Of a DNA stretch of 5,602 nucleotides, positions 1 to 5,602 are shown piece after piece. The translations under genes and the position numbers were made by a program. Origin of the DNA: Anaerolineae bacterium (lineage in GTDB: Bacteria > Chloroflexota > Anaerolineae > Aggregatilineales > UBA3940); the NCBI GenBank assembly GCA_020852775.1, contig JADZAD010000206.1:1-5602 (forward strand), given 5' to 3'. The notes under the pieces were generated by a model, which made no database searches, was not told the DNA's origin, and worked only from the letters and a program-made list of their open reading frames with translations. Position 1 is the stretch's first letter, and the number at the start of each line of letters is the position of its first letter.

Positions 1-51
1 GCGGATACGGGGCGCTTCATGCAGTGGAACGGAGAGGAACTTCCGTGGTAG
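1..51 (+). CDS. Possible C-terminal end of an upstream gene (partial)
   Basis: Frame 1 is open from the left edge to a TAG at 49-51 and reads ADTGRFMQWNGEELPW. Twelve of its 16 third codon positions are G or C, as in the neighbouring genes, while the other open frame here is poorer in G/C at that position. If real, its stop overlaps the GTG start of the next gene by 7 bases, which fits the tight packing of the genes that follow. Only 16 codons are visible, so no family can be named and chance openness is possible. Confidence 0.4.
   Translation, partial: ADTGRFMQWNGEELPW
31..37 (+). promoter_or_regulatory. Ribosome binding site for the first MFS gene
   Basis: GGAGAGG lies 7 bases before GTG at 45. 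This selects GTG 45 over the in-frame GTG at 24, which would place the motif inside the gene. GTG 51 is also in frame, but its 13-base spacing is worse. Confidence 0.6.
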
Positions 52-1280
52 TGACTGCAAAATCTCGCTCGCAGGGCGAAGACCTGCTCCTGCTGGCGGT
101 CGCGTATATCGGCCTGGGCAGCCTGGGAGTCAGTGACACCCTGCTGGGCATCGCCTGGCCCTCGATGCGCCAGACGTTTGGCGTCCCCATCGACGCGATG
201 GGTATCCTGCTGATCGCCAGCACGGTGGGGTTCTTCCTCTCCAGCTTCACGATCGGGCAGCTTCTGACGCGCTACGGCACCGGCCCGGTGCTGATCGCAG
301 GCCTGCTGCTGCGCGCGCTTGGCTCGTTCGGATACGGCTTGCTGCCGGTATGGGGAACGGTGATCGCCTCCGGGTTCGTTGCCGGGCTGGGCGGCGGCGC
401 AATCGATGTCTCACTCAATAACTACGTCTCAACCCACTACCGCGCCAGCCGGCTGAACTGGCTGCACGCCGCGTATGGTGTCGGTGGTACTGCCGCCCCG
501 CTGGCCCTGACTGCTCTGCTCACATCACGTATCCCGTGGCAGATCAGCTATATCGGTACCGGGCTGCTCATCGTGGGTCTGATTCTGCTCGTGGGGCTGA
601 CCCTCAAACGCTGGCAGGTACATGGCATCCGCGCTGATGGCAGCCTGCGCCACGGGGCGCCGCTGGCAGAGACACTGCGCCTCCCGGTTGTGTGGCTGAG
701 TATTGTGCTGTTCTTCTTCTACACCGGCGTCGAAGCGACCACCGGAAGCTGGGCATTCACGCTGTTCACCGAGTCACGCGGGGCGGACATTGCCACCGCC
801 GGGACATGGGTCAGCATCTACTGGGCCTGCTTCACCGCGGGCCGGGTGCTGATCGGGTTCGCCGCCGACCATGTCGATCCGCATCTGATCCTGCGTGCCG
901 GGATGGGAGGCGCGGTCGTTGCAGGCGCACTGATATGGTGGAGCCCGGTCAATGGCATCGGCTACGCCGGGATGGCACTGATGGGCTTCTCACTCGCGCC
1001 ACTGTTTGCCGGGATGGTGGTGCTCACCCCGGAGCGGGTAGGCGATCGCCACGCCACCAACGCAATCGGTATCCAGTTGGGAGCTGCCGGCCTGGGCGTC
1101 TCCGGGCTGGCCGGGCTCGCCGGGGTGCTGGCCCGCGCAATCAGTCTCGAAGTGATCGGGCCTGTACTGGTTGCCGGCGCGTTGGTGATGACCGGCCTGA
1201 ACGAGACGGTCTCGGCGCATGCTGCGCGGCGAACGCCACGCGTGATATCCGGGCCTCAGCGCGAGGATGCTGACGCATGA
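45..1280 (+). CDS. MFS transporter, FucP/FHS-like, first of a tandem pair
   Basis: A 411-residue inner-membrane transporter with about 12 hydrophobic helices. TM1 is about 14-37, TM2 51-74, TM6 167-187 and TM7 214-233, with a polar central loop at about 188-213. The loop after TM2 carries a variant MFS motif A (GQLLTRYGTG, 71-80) with Thr in the usual Asp position. TM1 contains Asp31. TM4 has a Gly-rich stretch ending in Asp121, followed by N125 and N126. TM7 has GVE with Glu230. In the fucose/H+ symporter FucP, an acidic residue in TM1 and one in TM4 are central to coupling and substrate binding. The layout here is similar, so proton-coupled transport of a small polar solute is a reasonable inference, but the substrate is unknown. 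Start GTG 45 is chosen for its ribosome binding site; starting at GTG 24 adds seven residues. The TGA overlaps the next gene's ATG. Confidence 0.93.
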   Translation: MVVTAKSRSQGEDLLLLAVAYIGLGSLGVSDTLLGIAWPSMRQTFGVPIDAMGILLIASTVGFFLSSFTIGQLLTRYGTGPVLIAGLLLRALGSFGYGLLPVWGTVIASGFVAGLGGGAIDVSLNNYVSTHYRASRLNWLHAAYGVGGTAAPLALTALLTSRIPWQISYIGTGLLIVGLILLVGLTLKRWQVHGIRADGSLRHGAPLAETLRLPVVWLSIVLFFFYTGVEATTGSWAFTLFTESRGADIATAGTWVSIYWACFTAGRVLIGFAADHVDPHLILRAGMGGAVVAGALIWWSPVNGIGYAGMALMGFSLAPLFAGMVVLTPERVGDRHATNAIGIQLGAAGLGVSGLAGLAGVLARAISLEVIGPVLVAGALVMTGLNETVSAHAARRTPRVISGPQREDADA

Positions 1281-2449
1281 AGACCAGTACCGTTGTGCTG
1301 ATTGTCGGCTTTGTCTATTTCCTCGGGCTGGGAATGACCGGGGCACTGTTCGGCGTGTCGTGGCCTTCCATCAGCCAGACATTCAATCTACCGGTGGAGG
1401 CACTCGCGTTTGTCACGGCGGCCTCAACAGGCGGCTTCTTCGTTGCCGGGCTGATTACCGGGCAGGTTCTCACCCGTATTGGCACAGGCAAGATGCTGCT
1501 GGTCGGGCTGGTGATGCGCCTCGTCGGGACGCTTGGCTACGGGCTTGCCCCGTCTCTCTGGCTGTTCCTCAGCGGCGCTGCGATACTGGGCATGGGCTCT
1601 GGCCTGGCTGGGTCGGCCTTCAATATGTACGTCGTGGCGCGCCACAGCCCCAGCCGCCTGAACTGGATGCACGCAATGTTCGGGATCGGCGCGACGATCA
1701 GCCCTGCCGCAATGGCCGCCTGGATCGAGTCGGGTGGGTCGTGGCGGCTTGGATATGTCGTTGTCGCAGTCTTCCCGGTGGTCCTGATCGCGGTTGTGAT
1801 GCTGCTCCTTGCGCGGATAGAAGCCGATCGCGTCGAGAGCGCCGGGGCATCCACCGGCCCATCACACATCAGCGAAACGCTCCGTCTGCCCGGCATGTGG
1901 ATTGGGGGTGGGCTGTTCCTGCTTTACACCGGTGTGGAAGTGGCCGGCGGGGACTGGAGCTTCACGCTCTTCACCCAGGAGCGCGGAGTTGATGTCGTGA
2001 CCGCCGGGACGTGGGTCAGCGTATACTGGGGCGCGTTCATGGTGGGGCGCGTCCTGCTGGCGTTCATCGCCGATCATGTGCGTTCAGTGACCATGCTGCG
2101 AGGGGCGATGGCCGGCGCGATCGTCGCCTCCATCCTGATCTGGTGGAACCCGGTCAACACGGTAGGCTTCGCGGGGCTGGCGCTGCTCGGCCTGTCGCTA
2201 GCGCCGATCTTCGCCGGGCTGGTCACCCAGACGCCGGGCCGTGTCGGGCCGCACCACGCCGCTAACGCTCTCGGCCTGCAGATGAGCGCCGCCGCCGTGG
2301 GGGCGATTTCACTGCCGGGGCTGGCAGGCTTTCTCGCTCAATACGCAACCCTTGAGGTGATAGGGCCGCTGCTGGTTGCGGGCGCAATCCTCATGTTCGT
2401 TCTGCATGAGGCAGGCTCGCGCCTGCCGGGCTCCGATGCAGGCGGATGA
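1277..2449 (+). CDS. MFS transporter, paralogue of the preceding gene
   Basis: A 390-residue, 12-helix transporter. Its ATG overlaps the preceding stop in an ATGA, with GAGGA (1263-1267) nine bases upstream, so translation is probably coupled. It aligns to the preceding transporter without gaps at a constant offset of 9 residues, from TM1 to the shared LEVIGP in TM12. Across the TM7-TM8 region 32 of 50 residues are identical (221-270 here), so this is a tandem duplication. It keeps the motif A variant (GQVLTRIGTGK, 62-72), SRLNW after TM4, and GVE with Glu221 in TM7. It lacks both N-terminal-half intramembrane acids: Asp31 becomes Gly22 and Asp121 becomes Gly112, and N126 becomes Met117. The C-terminal tail is about 12 residues shorter. 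The fold is intact and no frameshift is seen, so it is probably functional, perhaps with different coupling or substrate. Confidence 0.93.
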   Translation: MKTSTVVLIVGFVYFLGLGMTGALFGVSWPSISQTFNLPVEALAFVTAASTGGFFVAGLITGQVLTRIGTGKMLLVGLVMRLVGTLGYGLAPSLWLFLSGAAILGMGSGLAGSAFNMYVVARHSPSRLNWMHAMFGIGATISPAAMAAWIESGGSWRLGYVVVAVFPVVLIAVVMLLLARIEADRVESAGASTGPSHISETLRLPGMWIGGGLFLLYTGVEVAGGDWSFTLFTQERGVDVVTAGTWVSVYWGAFMVGRVLLAFIADHVRSVTMLRGAMAGAIVASILIWWNPVNTVGFAGLALLGLSLAPIFAGLVTQTPGRVGPHHAANALGLQMSAAAVGAISLPGLAGFLAQYATLEVIGPLLVAGAILMFVLHEAGSRLPGSDAGG

Positions 2450-3665
2450 ACGCACCGACCTCGCCATCATCGGAGCGGGTGCCGCCGGGCTGATGGCCGC
2501 GATCTGGGCCGGGCGACAGGTGCCCGGCCGGCGGATCGTCCTGCTGGATGGCGCGAAGAAGCCCGGCGCCAAGATACTGGTTTCCGGGGGTGGCCGCTGT
2601 AATGTCACGCATGATGTGGTGACGGAACACGCCTACGCCGGGTCTACTCCGCACGCCATCCGCAAGGTTCTGCGCCGCTTTGACGTCCCCCGGACGGTAG
2701 CGTTCTTCCAGGATATCGGAGTGCTGCTCAAGCGCGAGGACATGGGCAAGCTCTTCCCGGTGACAGACAGCGCCCGCACGGTGCTCGACGCGCTGTTCCG
2801 CGCCGCCCGGGCCGCCGGGGCCGAGCTGTGGTATCCGTTCCGCGTGGAATCAGTCGAACGGGCGGGGGTGGGCTTCCACCTGAGTGGCCCGGCAGGCACA
2901 CTCCATGCGGGCCGGGTGGTGCTGGCAACAGGAGGGCGCAGCCTGCCGAAATCCGGCTCCGATGGGCAGGCTTACATGCTGGCACGCGGCCTTGGCCACA
3001 GCATCTCGCACACTTTTCCGGCGCTCGTCCCCCTCACCCTGCCCCGCCGGCACTTCATCTGTGGCCTGAGTGGGCTGCCGGTTGATGCCACCCTTGAAGT
3101 GCAATCCGGGAGCGGAAAGCGGCTGGAGAGCCTTACCGGGGCGATCCTTTGCACCCATTTCGGCCTCTCAGGCCCTGCGGTGCTCGACATCAGCCGCCAT
3201 TACCTTGCAGCGCGGTTCGATGACCCGGCAGCACGGCTTCTCATCAACTGGCTGCCCGGTGAGACATTTGACTCGCTTGAACAATCCCTGCTGCACAGCG
3301 GAAGCCAGCCCCTGCTGCGGCTGCTTTCCGGGAGGCTGCCCGATCGGTTGGCCCGTGCCCTGTGCGCGGAGGCTGGCATCGACACGGGCGCACGTGCTGG
3401 TGCACTGACGCGGGAGGCACGGCGCGGGCTGGTGCATCTGCTGGTGGGGATGCCCCTTCCGGTCAGCGGCGATCGCGGCTTTACCTATGCCGAAGTGACC
3501 GCCGGGGGAGTCCCTCTCAGCGAGGTACACCTGGAGACGATGGAGTCGCGCGTGTGCCCCGGCTTGTATCTATGTGGCGAGATCTGCGATGTCGACGGGC
3601 GAATCGGTGGCTACAACTTCCAGTGGGCGTGGTCAAGCGGCTACGTCGCGGGGGTGTCGGCGTGA
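2436..3665 (+). CDS. NAD(P)/FAD-dependent oxidoreductase, HI0933/BaiN/YhiN family
   Basis: A 409-residue cytosolic flavoprotein, close to the usual length of about 400. The N-terminus has the FAD dinucleotide-binding motif GAGAAG (13-18), with Asp38 at the end of the second strand to hold the ribose. The family signature GAKILVSGGGRCNVT follows at 44-58. The C-terminus has the second FAD signature, PGLYLCGEICDVDG (375-388) followed by GGYNFQWAWSSGYVAG (391-406). The family is widespread, but its reaction is mostly unknown. BaiN of bile-acid-dehydroxylating clostridia is one assigned member; nothing here supports that substrate. Start ATG 2436 puts the FAD motif at the usual distance from the N-terminus and overlaps the upstream transporter by 14 bases. 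No good ribosome binding site precedes it, so reinitiation after the transporter stop is likely. In-frame starts at TTG 2376 and ATG 2406 would add a Cys/Arg-rich leader that does not look like the family. Confidence 0.96.
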   Translation: MQADERTDLAIIGAGAAGLMAAIWAGRQVPGRRIVLLDGAKKPGAKILVSGGGRCNVTHDVVTEHAYAGSTPHAIRKVLRRFDVPRTVAFFQDIGVLLKREDMGKLFPVTDSARTVLDALFRAARAAGAELWYPFRVESVERAGVGFHLSGPAGTLHAGRVVLATGGRSLPKSGSDGQAYMLARGLGHSISHTFPALVPLTLPRRHFICGLSGLPVDATLEVQSGSGKRLESLTGAILCTHFGLSGPAVLDISRHYLAARFDDPAARLLINWLPGETFDSLEQSLLHSGSQPLLRLLSGRLPDRLARALCAEAGIDTGARAGALTREARRGLVHLLVGMPLPVSGDRGFTYAEVTAGGVPLSEVHLETMESRVCPGLYLCGEICDVDGRIGGYNFQWAWSSGYVAGVSA

Positions 3666-3670
3666 AAGCG

Positions 3671-3696
3671 CAGGGGCGAGCTTGCGCCCGCCCCTG
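3671..3696. terminator. Hairpin between convergent genes, possible terminator
   Basis: An 8-bp perfect stem, CAGGGGCG (3671-3678) with CGCCCCTG (3689-3696), and a 10-base loop. It begins five bases after the flavoprotein stop and lies 26 bases beyond the aldo/keto reductase stop. No T-run follows on the + strand. On the minus strand the hairpin is followed by CGCTTTCACG, a weak T-tract. Its place between two converging genes supports a bidirectional terminator, but the missing T-tract keeps this tentative. Confidence 0.45.
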
Positions 3697-3722
3697 ACAG
3701 GACAGGCCTGCGGAATGGTCGT

Positions 3723-4703
3723 CTAGCGGTGACCGAGGATCGGGTGCGGCGTATATGGCTCCTCCAGGTGGGCGATCTCCTCCGCACTCAGCGAGATCTG
3801 CACCGCCGCGGCAAGCTCATCCAACTGTCCTGGCTTGGTCGCGCCGATGATCGGAGCAGCAACACCCGGCTTATGCAGCAGCCACGCCAACGCGATCTGC
3901 ACCGGTTTGACGCCGCGTTCCTTTGCCAGCGCCACCACCCGGTCAACGATATCAAAGTCGGTATCTGCATAATACAGATCATGGGCGAAGTCATCTGTCC
4001 GCGCCCGTGTGGTATCGCCCTTGTGGTCGCGGGTGCGATTCCCCGCGAGGAACCCACGTGCCAACGGGCTCCACGGGATCAATCCCACCCCCATGTCGAG
4101 GCACAGCGGATTCATCTCGCGCTCTTCCTCGCGGTAGACGAGATTGTAGTGATTCTGCATCGAGACAAAGCGCGTCCAGCCGTGCTGCATCGCCGTATAC
4201 TGCGCCTTGGCGAACTGCCACGCATACATGCTGGAGCCGCCGATGTAGCGCGCCTTTCCGGCTTTGACCACATCATGCAGTGCCTCCATCGTCTCCTCGA
4301 TCGGCGTGTTGTAGTCCCAGCGGTGGATCTGGTACAGGTCAACATAGTCGGTGCCTAACCGGCGCAGTGATGCGTCGATCGCGTCCATGATGTGCTTGCG
4401 TGACAGGCCCCGGTTGTTGACGTCATCGCTCATCGGGTTAAAAACCTTGGTGGCGAGGATGATCTCGTCCCGCTTCGCCATGCTCCAGAGCGCCCGGCCC
4501 GTAACCTCCTCACTCACCCCGATCGAGTACACGTCCGCCGTATCAAAGAAGTTGATGCCGAGGTCAAGTGCCTGGCGCACAAACGGGCGGCTGTCGGCCT
4601 CGTTCAGTACCCATTCCCGCCAGGCTGATGAGCCGTAGCTCATCATTCCCAGGCAAATCCGGGAGACCCTGACGCCGGTATTACCCAGATTCACATACTC
4701 CAT
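3723..4703 (-). CDS. Aldo/keto reductase
   Basis: A 326-residue NAD(P)H-dependent oxidoreductase with a TIM-barrel fold, cytosolic, reducing aldehydes or ketones to alcohols. The N-terminus reads LGNTGVRVSRICLGMMSYG (6-24). The catalytic tetrad is complete: Asp54 and Tyr59 in FFDTADVYS, Lys86 in LATKVF, and His127 in LYQIHRWD. The substrate/nicotinamide face has SMQNHYNL. The C-terminal cofactor-binding stretch is PIIGATKPGQLDEL. The text around residues 22-60 and 124-150 resembles the YajO-like and fungal-type reductase subgroup, but the substrate is not predictable. The frame is open upstream to ATG 4817, which would add 38 residues of unrelated sequence. ATG 4703 is chosen because GAGAGGAG lies 8 bases before it and the protein then begins at the normal family position. 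It is divergent from the lipoprotein gene and convergent with the flavoprotein operon, so it has its own promoter. Confidence 0.96.
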   Translation of the reverse strand: MEYVNLGNTGVRVSRICLGMMSYGSSAWREWVLNEADSRPFVRQALDLGINFFDTADVYSIGVSEEVTGRALWSMAKRDEIILATKVFNPMSDDVNNRGLSRKHIMDAIDASLRRLGTDYVDLYQIHRWDYNTPIEETMEALHDVVKAGKARYIGGSSMYAWQFAKAQYTAMQHGWTRFVSMQNHYNLVYREEEREMNPLCLDMGVGLIPWSPLARGFLAGNRTRDHKGDTTRARTDDFAHDLYYADTDFDIVDRVVALAKERGVKPVQIALAWLLHKPGVAAPIIGATKPGQLDELAAAVQISLSAEEIAHLEEPYTPHPILGHR

Positions 4704-4711
4704 GCTGCCTG

Positions 4712-4719
4712 CTCCTCTC
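4712..4719 (-). promoter_or_regulatory. Ribosome binding site of the aldo/keto reductase
   Basis: On the minus strand GAGAGGAG ends 8 bases before ATG 4703. It decides the start against the longer frame beginning at 4817. Confidence 0.7.
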
Positions 4720-4801
4720 AAACGTGACAAGAATATCCATGGTGGACTGCCCTGCTCGCGGGTAAAATCCGTTGGTGCAACGCACTGTTGTGCGCTGGCG
4801 G

Positions 4802-4835
4802 CCTCACTGATAAGCATAATGGAATGCCAGTGAGG
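4802..4835. repeat. Inverted repeat around the CATAAT box, possible operator
   Basis: CCTCACTG (4802-4809) is perfectly repeated in inverse as CAGTGAGG (4828-4835), with an 18-base spacer. The spacer contains the CATAAT box and a further GCAT/ATGC pair (4814-4817, 4824-4827). That pair could extend the stem, with a 4-base bulge on the left arm. It could be a regulator site covering the lipoprotein promoter, or a leader hairpin 15 bases before the ribosome binding site. Which one depends on where transcription starts. Confidence 0.45.
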
Positions 4836-4850
4836 GTGTCAAAAATGCTG

Positions 4851-4857
4851 AGGAGAG
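4851..4857 (+). promoter_or_regulatory. Ribosome binding site of the lipoprotein gene
   Basis: AGGAGAG precedes two adjacent ATG codons (4858 and 4861). The AGGAG core is 5 bases from ATG 4861 but only 2 from ATG 4858, so 4861 is preferred. Confidence 0.65.
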
Positions 4858-4860
4858 ATG

Positions 4861-5602
4861 ATGTCACCGGTCAAGTATCGCCATTTGCTGCCGCTGTTCC
4901 TGGTACCCGCACTGATGATCGCGCTTGCTGTCGGCTGCCGCCCGGCGTCAAATGTGATCCCCGAAGAGGCCCTGGTCGATGCCCCGACCCCGACTGCAAG
5001 CCTTGCAGATTTCGAAGCGGTGTTCAGCGCCATATATAAGCCCTATGGCTGGAGCGAACAATTCTACAGCGCCGACATCCCCGATCATATCGCCCCGGAG
5101 GCGCTGCAGGGCAGCGCGCAGACGCTGACGATTGACTACAAGGATCGCAGCCGCGAGCCCGTCCCGTCGCTGGCCCGCGTCACCGTGCTGTTCTACACCG
5201 ACGAACTCGCCGCAAAGAAAGCTTTCGATACATGGTACGCGCTGAACGCTAACCCCGCCAACCCGCGCTACCGCAGTTCGCGCACAGAAGGGCCGCAGGG
5301 GCAGTATATCGGCATCATCACGTATGCCGTCGATCCGGAAGACCCGGTGCTGCCCGCCATTGAGGAACGCCGTTTCCTGGTGCAGACATGCCGCTCCGTG
5401 CTGGATTACACGTTCACGATCTCCGAGATCGGCGAAATCGTGGATTTCAATACCCAGCAGAACGTTGTCCAGCAGACGGCACAGGCCCTCACCCCTATTG
5501 TGTGCGCGGAACCGTCGCGCTCACCGGCCAGATCCGCCGCGAGGGAGCCCACCGGGCTCCCTCGCGGTTCCTTCCCTGCCTGCAGCCCCTTACCCTCCGC
5601 CC
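4861..5602 (+). CDS. Putative lipoprotein of unknown function (3' end not in window)
   Basis: The frame is open for 247 codons and leaves the window without a stop. Residues 1-26 form a lipoprotein signal peptide: basic K5, R7 and H8, a hydrophobic core from L9 to L22, and a lipobox LAVGC with Cys26 as the lipidated residue. The Ala at -3 is less usual than Leu. A linker rich in Pro, Thr, Ala and Glu follows (about 27-47, including APTPTAS), then a soluble extracytoplasmic domain of about 170 residues with no further membrane segment. Cys177 and Cys215 could form a disulfide. I recognise no family. After about residue 218 the sequence becomes Arg/Pro/Ser/Ala-rich, and it translates straight through a 14-bp hairpin, so the true C-terminus is uncertain. 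ATG 4858 would add one Met. The gene is divergent from the aldo/keto reductase and may share its control region. Confidence 0.85.
   Translation, partial: MSPVKYRHLLPLFLVPALMIALAVGCRPASNVIPEEALVDAPTPTASLADFEAVFSAIYKPYGWSEQFYSADIPDHIAPEALQGSAQTLTIDYKDRSREPVPSLARVTVLFYTDELAAKKAFDTWYALNANPANPRYRSSRTEGPQGQYIGIITYAVDPEDPVLPAIEERRFLVQTCRSVLDYTFTISEIGEIVDFNTQQNVVQQTAQALTPIVCAEPSRSPARSAAREPTGLPRGSFPACSPLPSA
5537..5567 (+). terminator. Strong hairpin, probable terminator
   Basis: A perfect 14-bp GC-rich stem (5537-5550 with 5554-5567) with an ACC loop, followed by the pyrimidine tract TTCCTTCCCTGCC. Stem strength and the T/C tail suggest an intrinsic terminator for the lipoprotein transcript. The tail is not a true T-run, and the reading frame runs through the stem without a stop, so the call is moderate. 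Confidence 0.55.

Larger units (their letters stand above)
4704..4860. promoter_or_regulatory. Divergent promoter region
   Basis: This 157-base gap separates the starts of two divergently transcribed genes, so it must hold promoters for both. On the + strand CATAAT (4815-4820) matches the -10 consensus in five of six positions, but no good -35 box lies at 16-18 bases. On the minus strand TATTCT (4735-4730) is a weak -10 candidate for the reductase. A small hairpin (CGCAC 4781-4785, GTGCG 4790-4794) and a larger inverted repeat (4802-4835) are also present. The exact promoters cannot be fixed by eye. Confidence 0.5.

Noticed and set aside
1041..1050. GGCGATCGCC, containing the cyanobacterial HIP1 core GCGATCGC
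   Set aside because: The core occurs only about twice in 5.6 kb, as expected by chance at this GC content, and it lies inside coding sequence.
692..1992. Long open frames overlapping the two MFS genes in another + frame (692-1273 and 1267-1992)
   Set aside because: Their products are Arg/His/Gly/Cys-rich with no hydrophobic pattern or known motif, and they lie within clearly homologous transporter genes. High GC content keeps shadow frames open.
2376..2435. Longer flavoprotein start at TTG 2376 giving a Cys-rich leader
   Set aside because: The leader has a CxxC-like pattern, but it is the transporter's coding sequence read in another frame. Family members begin about 12 residues before the FAD motif, which fits ATG 2436.
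2446..2449. ATGA at the end of the second MFS gene as the flavoprotein start
   Set aside because: It looks like a classic stop/start overlap, but ATG 2446 is out of frame with the flavoprotein (10 bases from ATG 2436).
3703..3710. CAGGCCTG palindrome in the convergent gap
   Set aside because: It is a self-complementary 8-mer with no loop, no partner copy and no nearby promoter, so it is likely chance.
45..4703. A bile-acid (bai-like) pathway, given an MFS transporter, a BaiN-family flavoprotein and a reductase together
   Set aside because: The match is only at superfamily level. None of the diagnostic bai genes (CoA ligase, 7-alpha-dehydratase, BaiCD/BaiH) is present, and the transporters look FucP/FHS-like.
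4704..4817. 38-residue N-terminal extension of the aldo/keto reductase
   Set aside because: It is not family-like, crosses the probable promoter region, and a good ribosome binding site sits before the internal ATG at 4703.

Overview
The window is GC-rich and almost fully coding. It holds two gene blocks that converge at about 3.7 kb, plus a lipoprotein gene that runs off the right edge. Gene order, codon use and a Thr/Pro/Ser-rich lipoprotein linker would fit a GC-rich free-living bacterium, perhaps Chloroflexota. That is a weak inference, because no rRNA or other marker gene is present.

Left block (+ strand, 1-3665): the probable last 16 codons of an upstream gene, then two tandem paralogous major facilitator superfamily (MFS) transporters, then a HI0933/BaiN/YhiN-family flavoprotein. 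Junctions overlap by 7, 4 and 14 bases, so this looks like one translationally coupled operon. The two transporters align without gaps from transmembrane helix (TM) 1 to TM12. They differ where it matters for mechanism: the first has an Asp in TM1 and another in TM4, and both are Gly in the second. A GC-rich hairpin lies just after the flavoprotein stop.

Right block: an aldo/keto reductase with a complete D-Y-K-H catalytic tetrad lies on the minus strand (3723-4703), converging on the operon. A 157-base divergent intergenic region follows. It contains an inverted repeat around a CATAAT box. After it comes a lipoprotein of unknown function on the + strand, starting at 4861.

The lipoprotein frame has no stop before the window ends. 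A perfect 14-bp hairpin that looks like a terminator sits inside its open frame (5537-5567), which is odd.

Functionally, the left operon pairs small-molecule transport with a flavin-dependent oxidoreductase, and an NADPH-type reductase lies next to it. The substrate cannot be read from the sequence. I see no mobile element, CRISPR array, tRNA or rRNA. No clearly new multi-gene system is visible. The most interesting points are the diverged transporter pair and the stop-less lipoprotein end.
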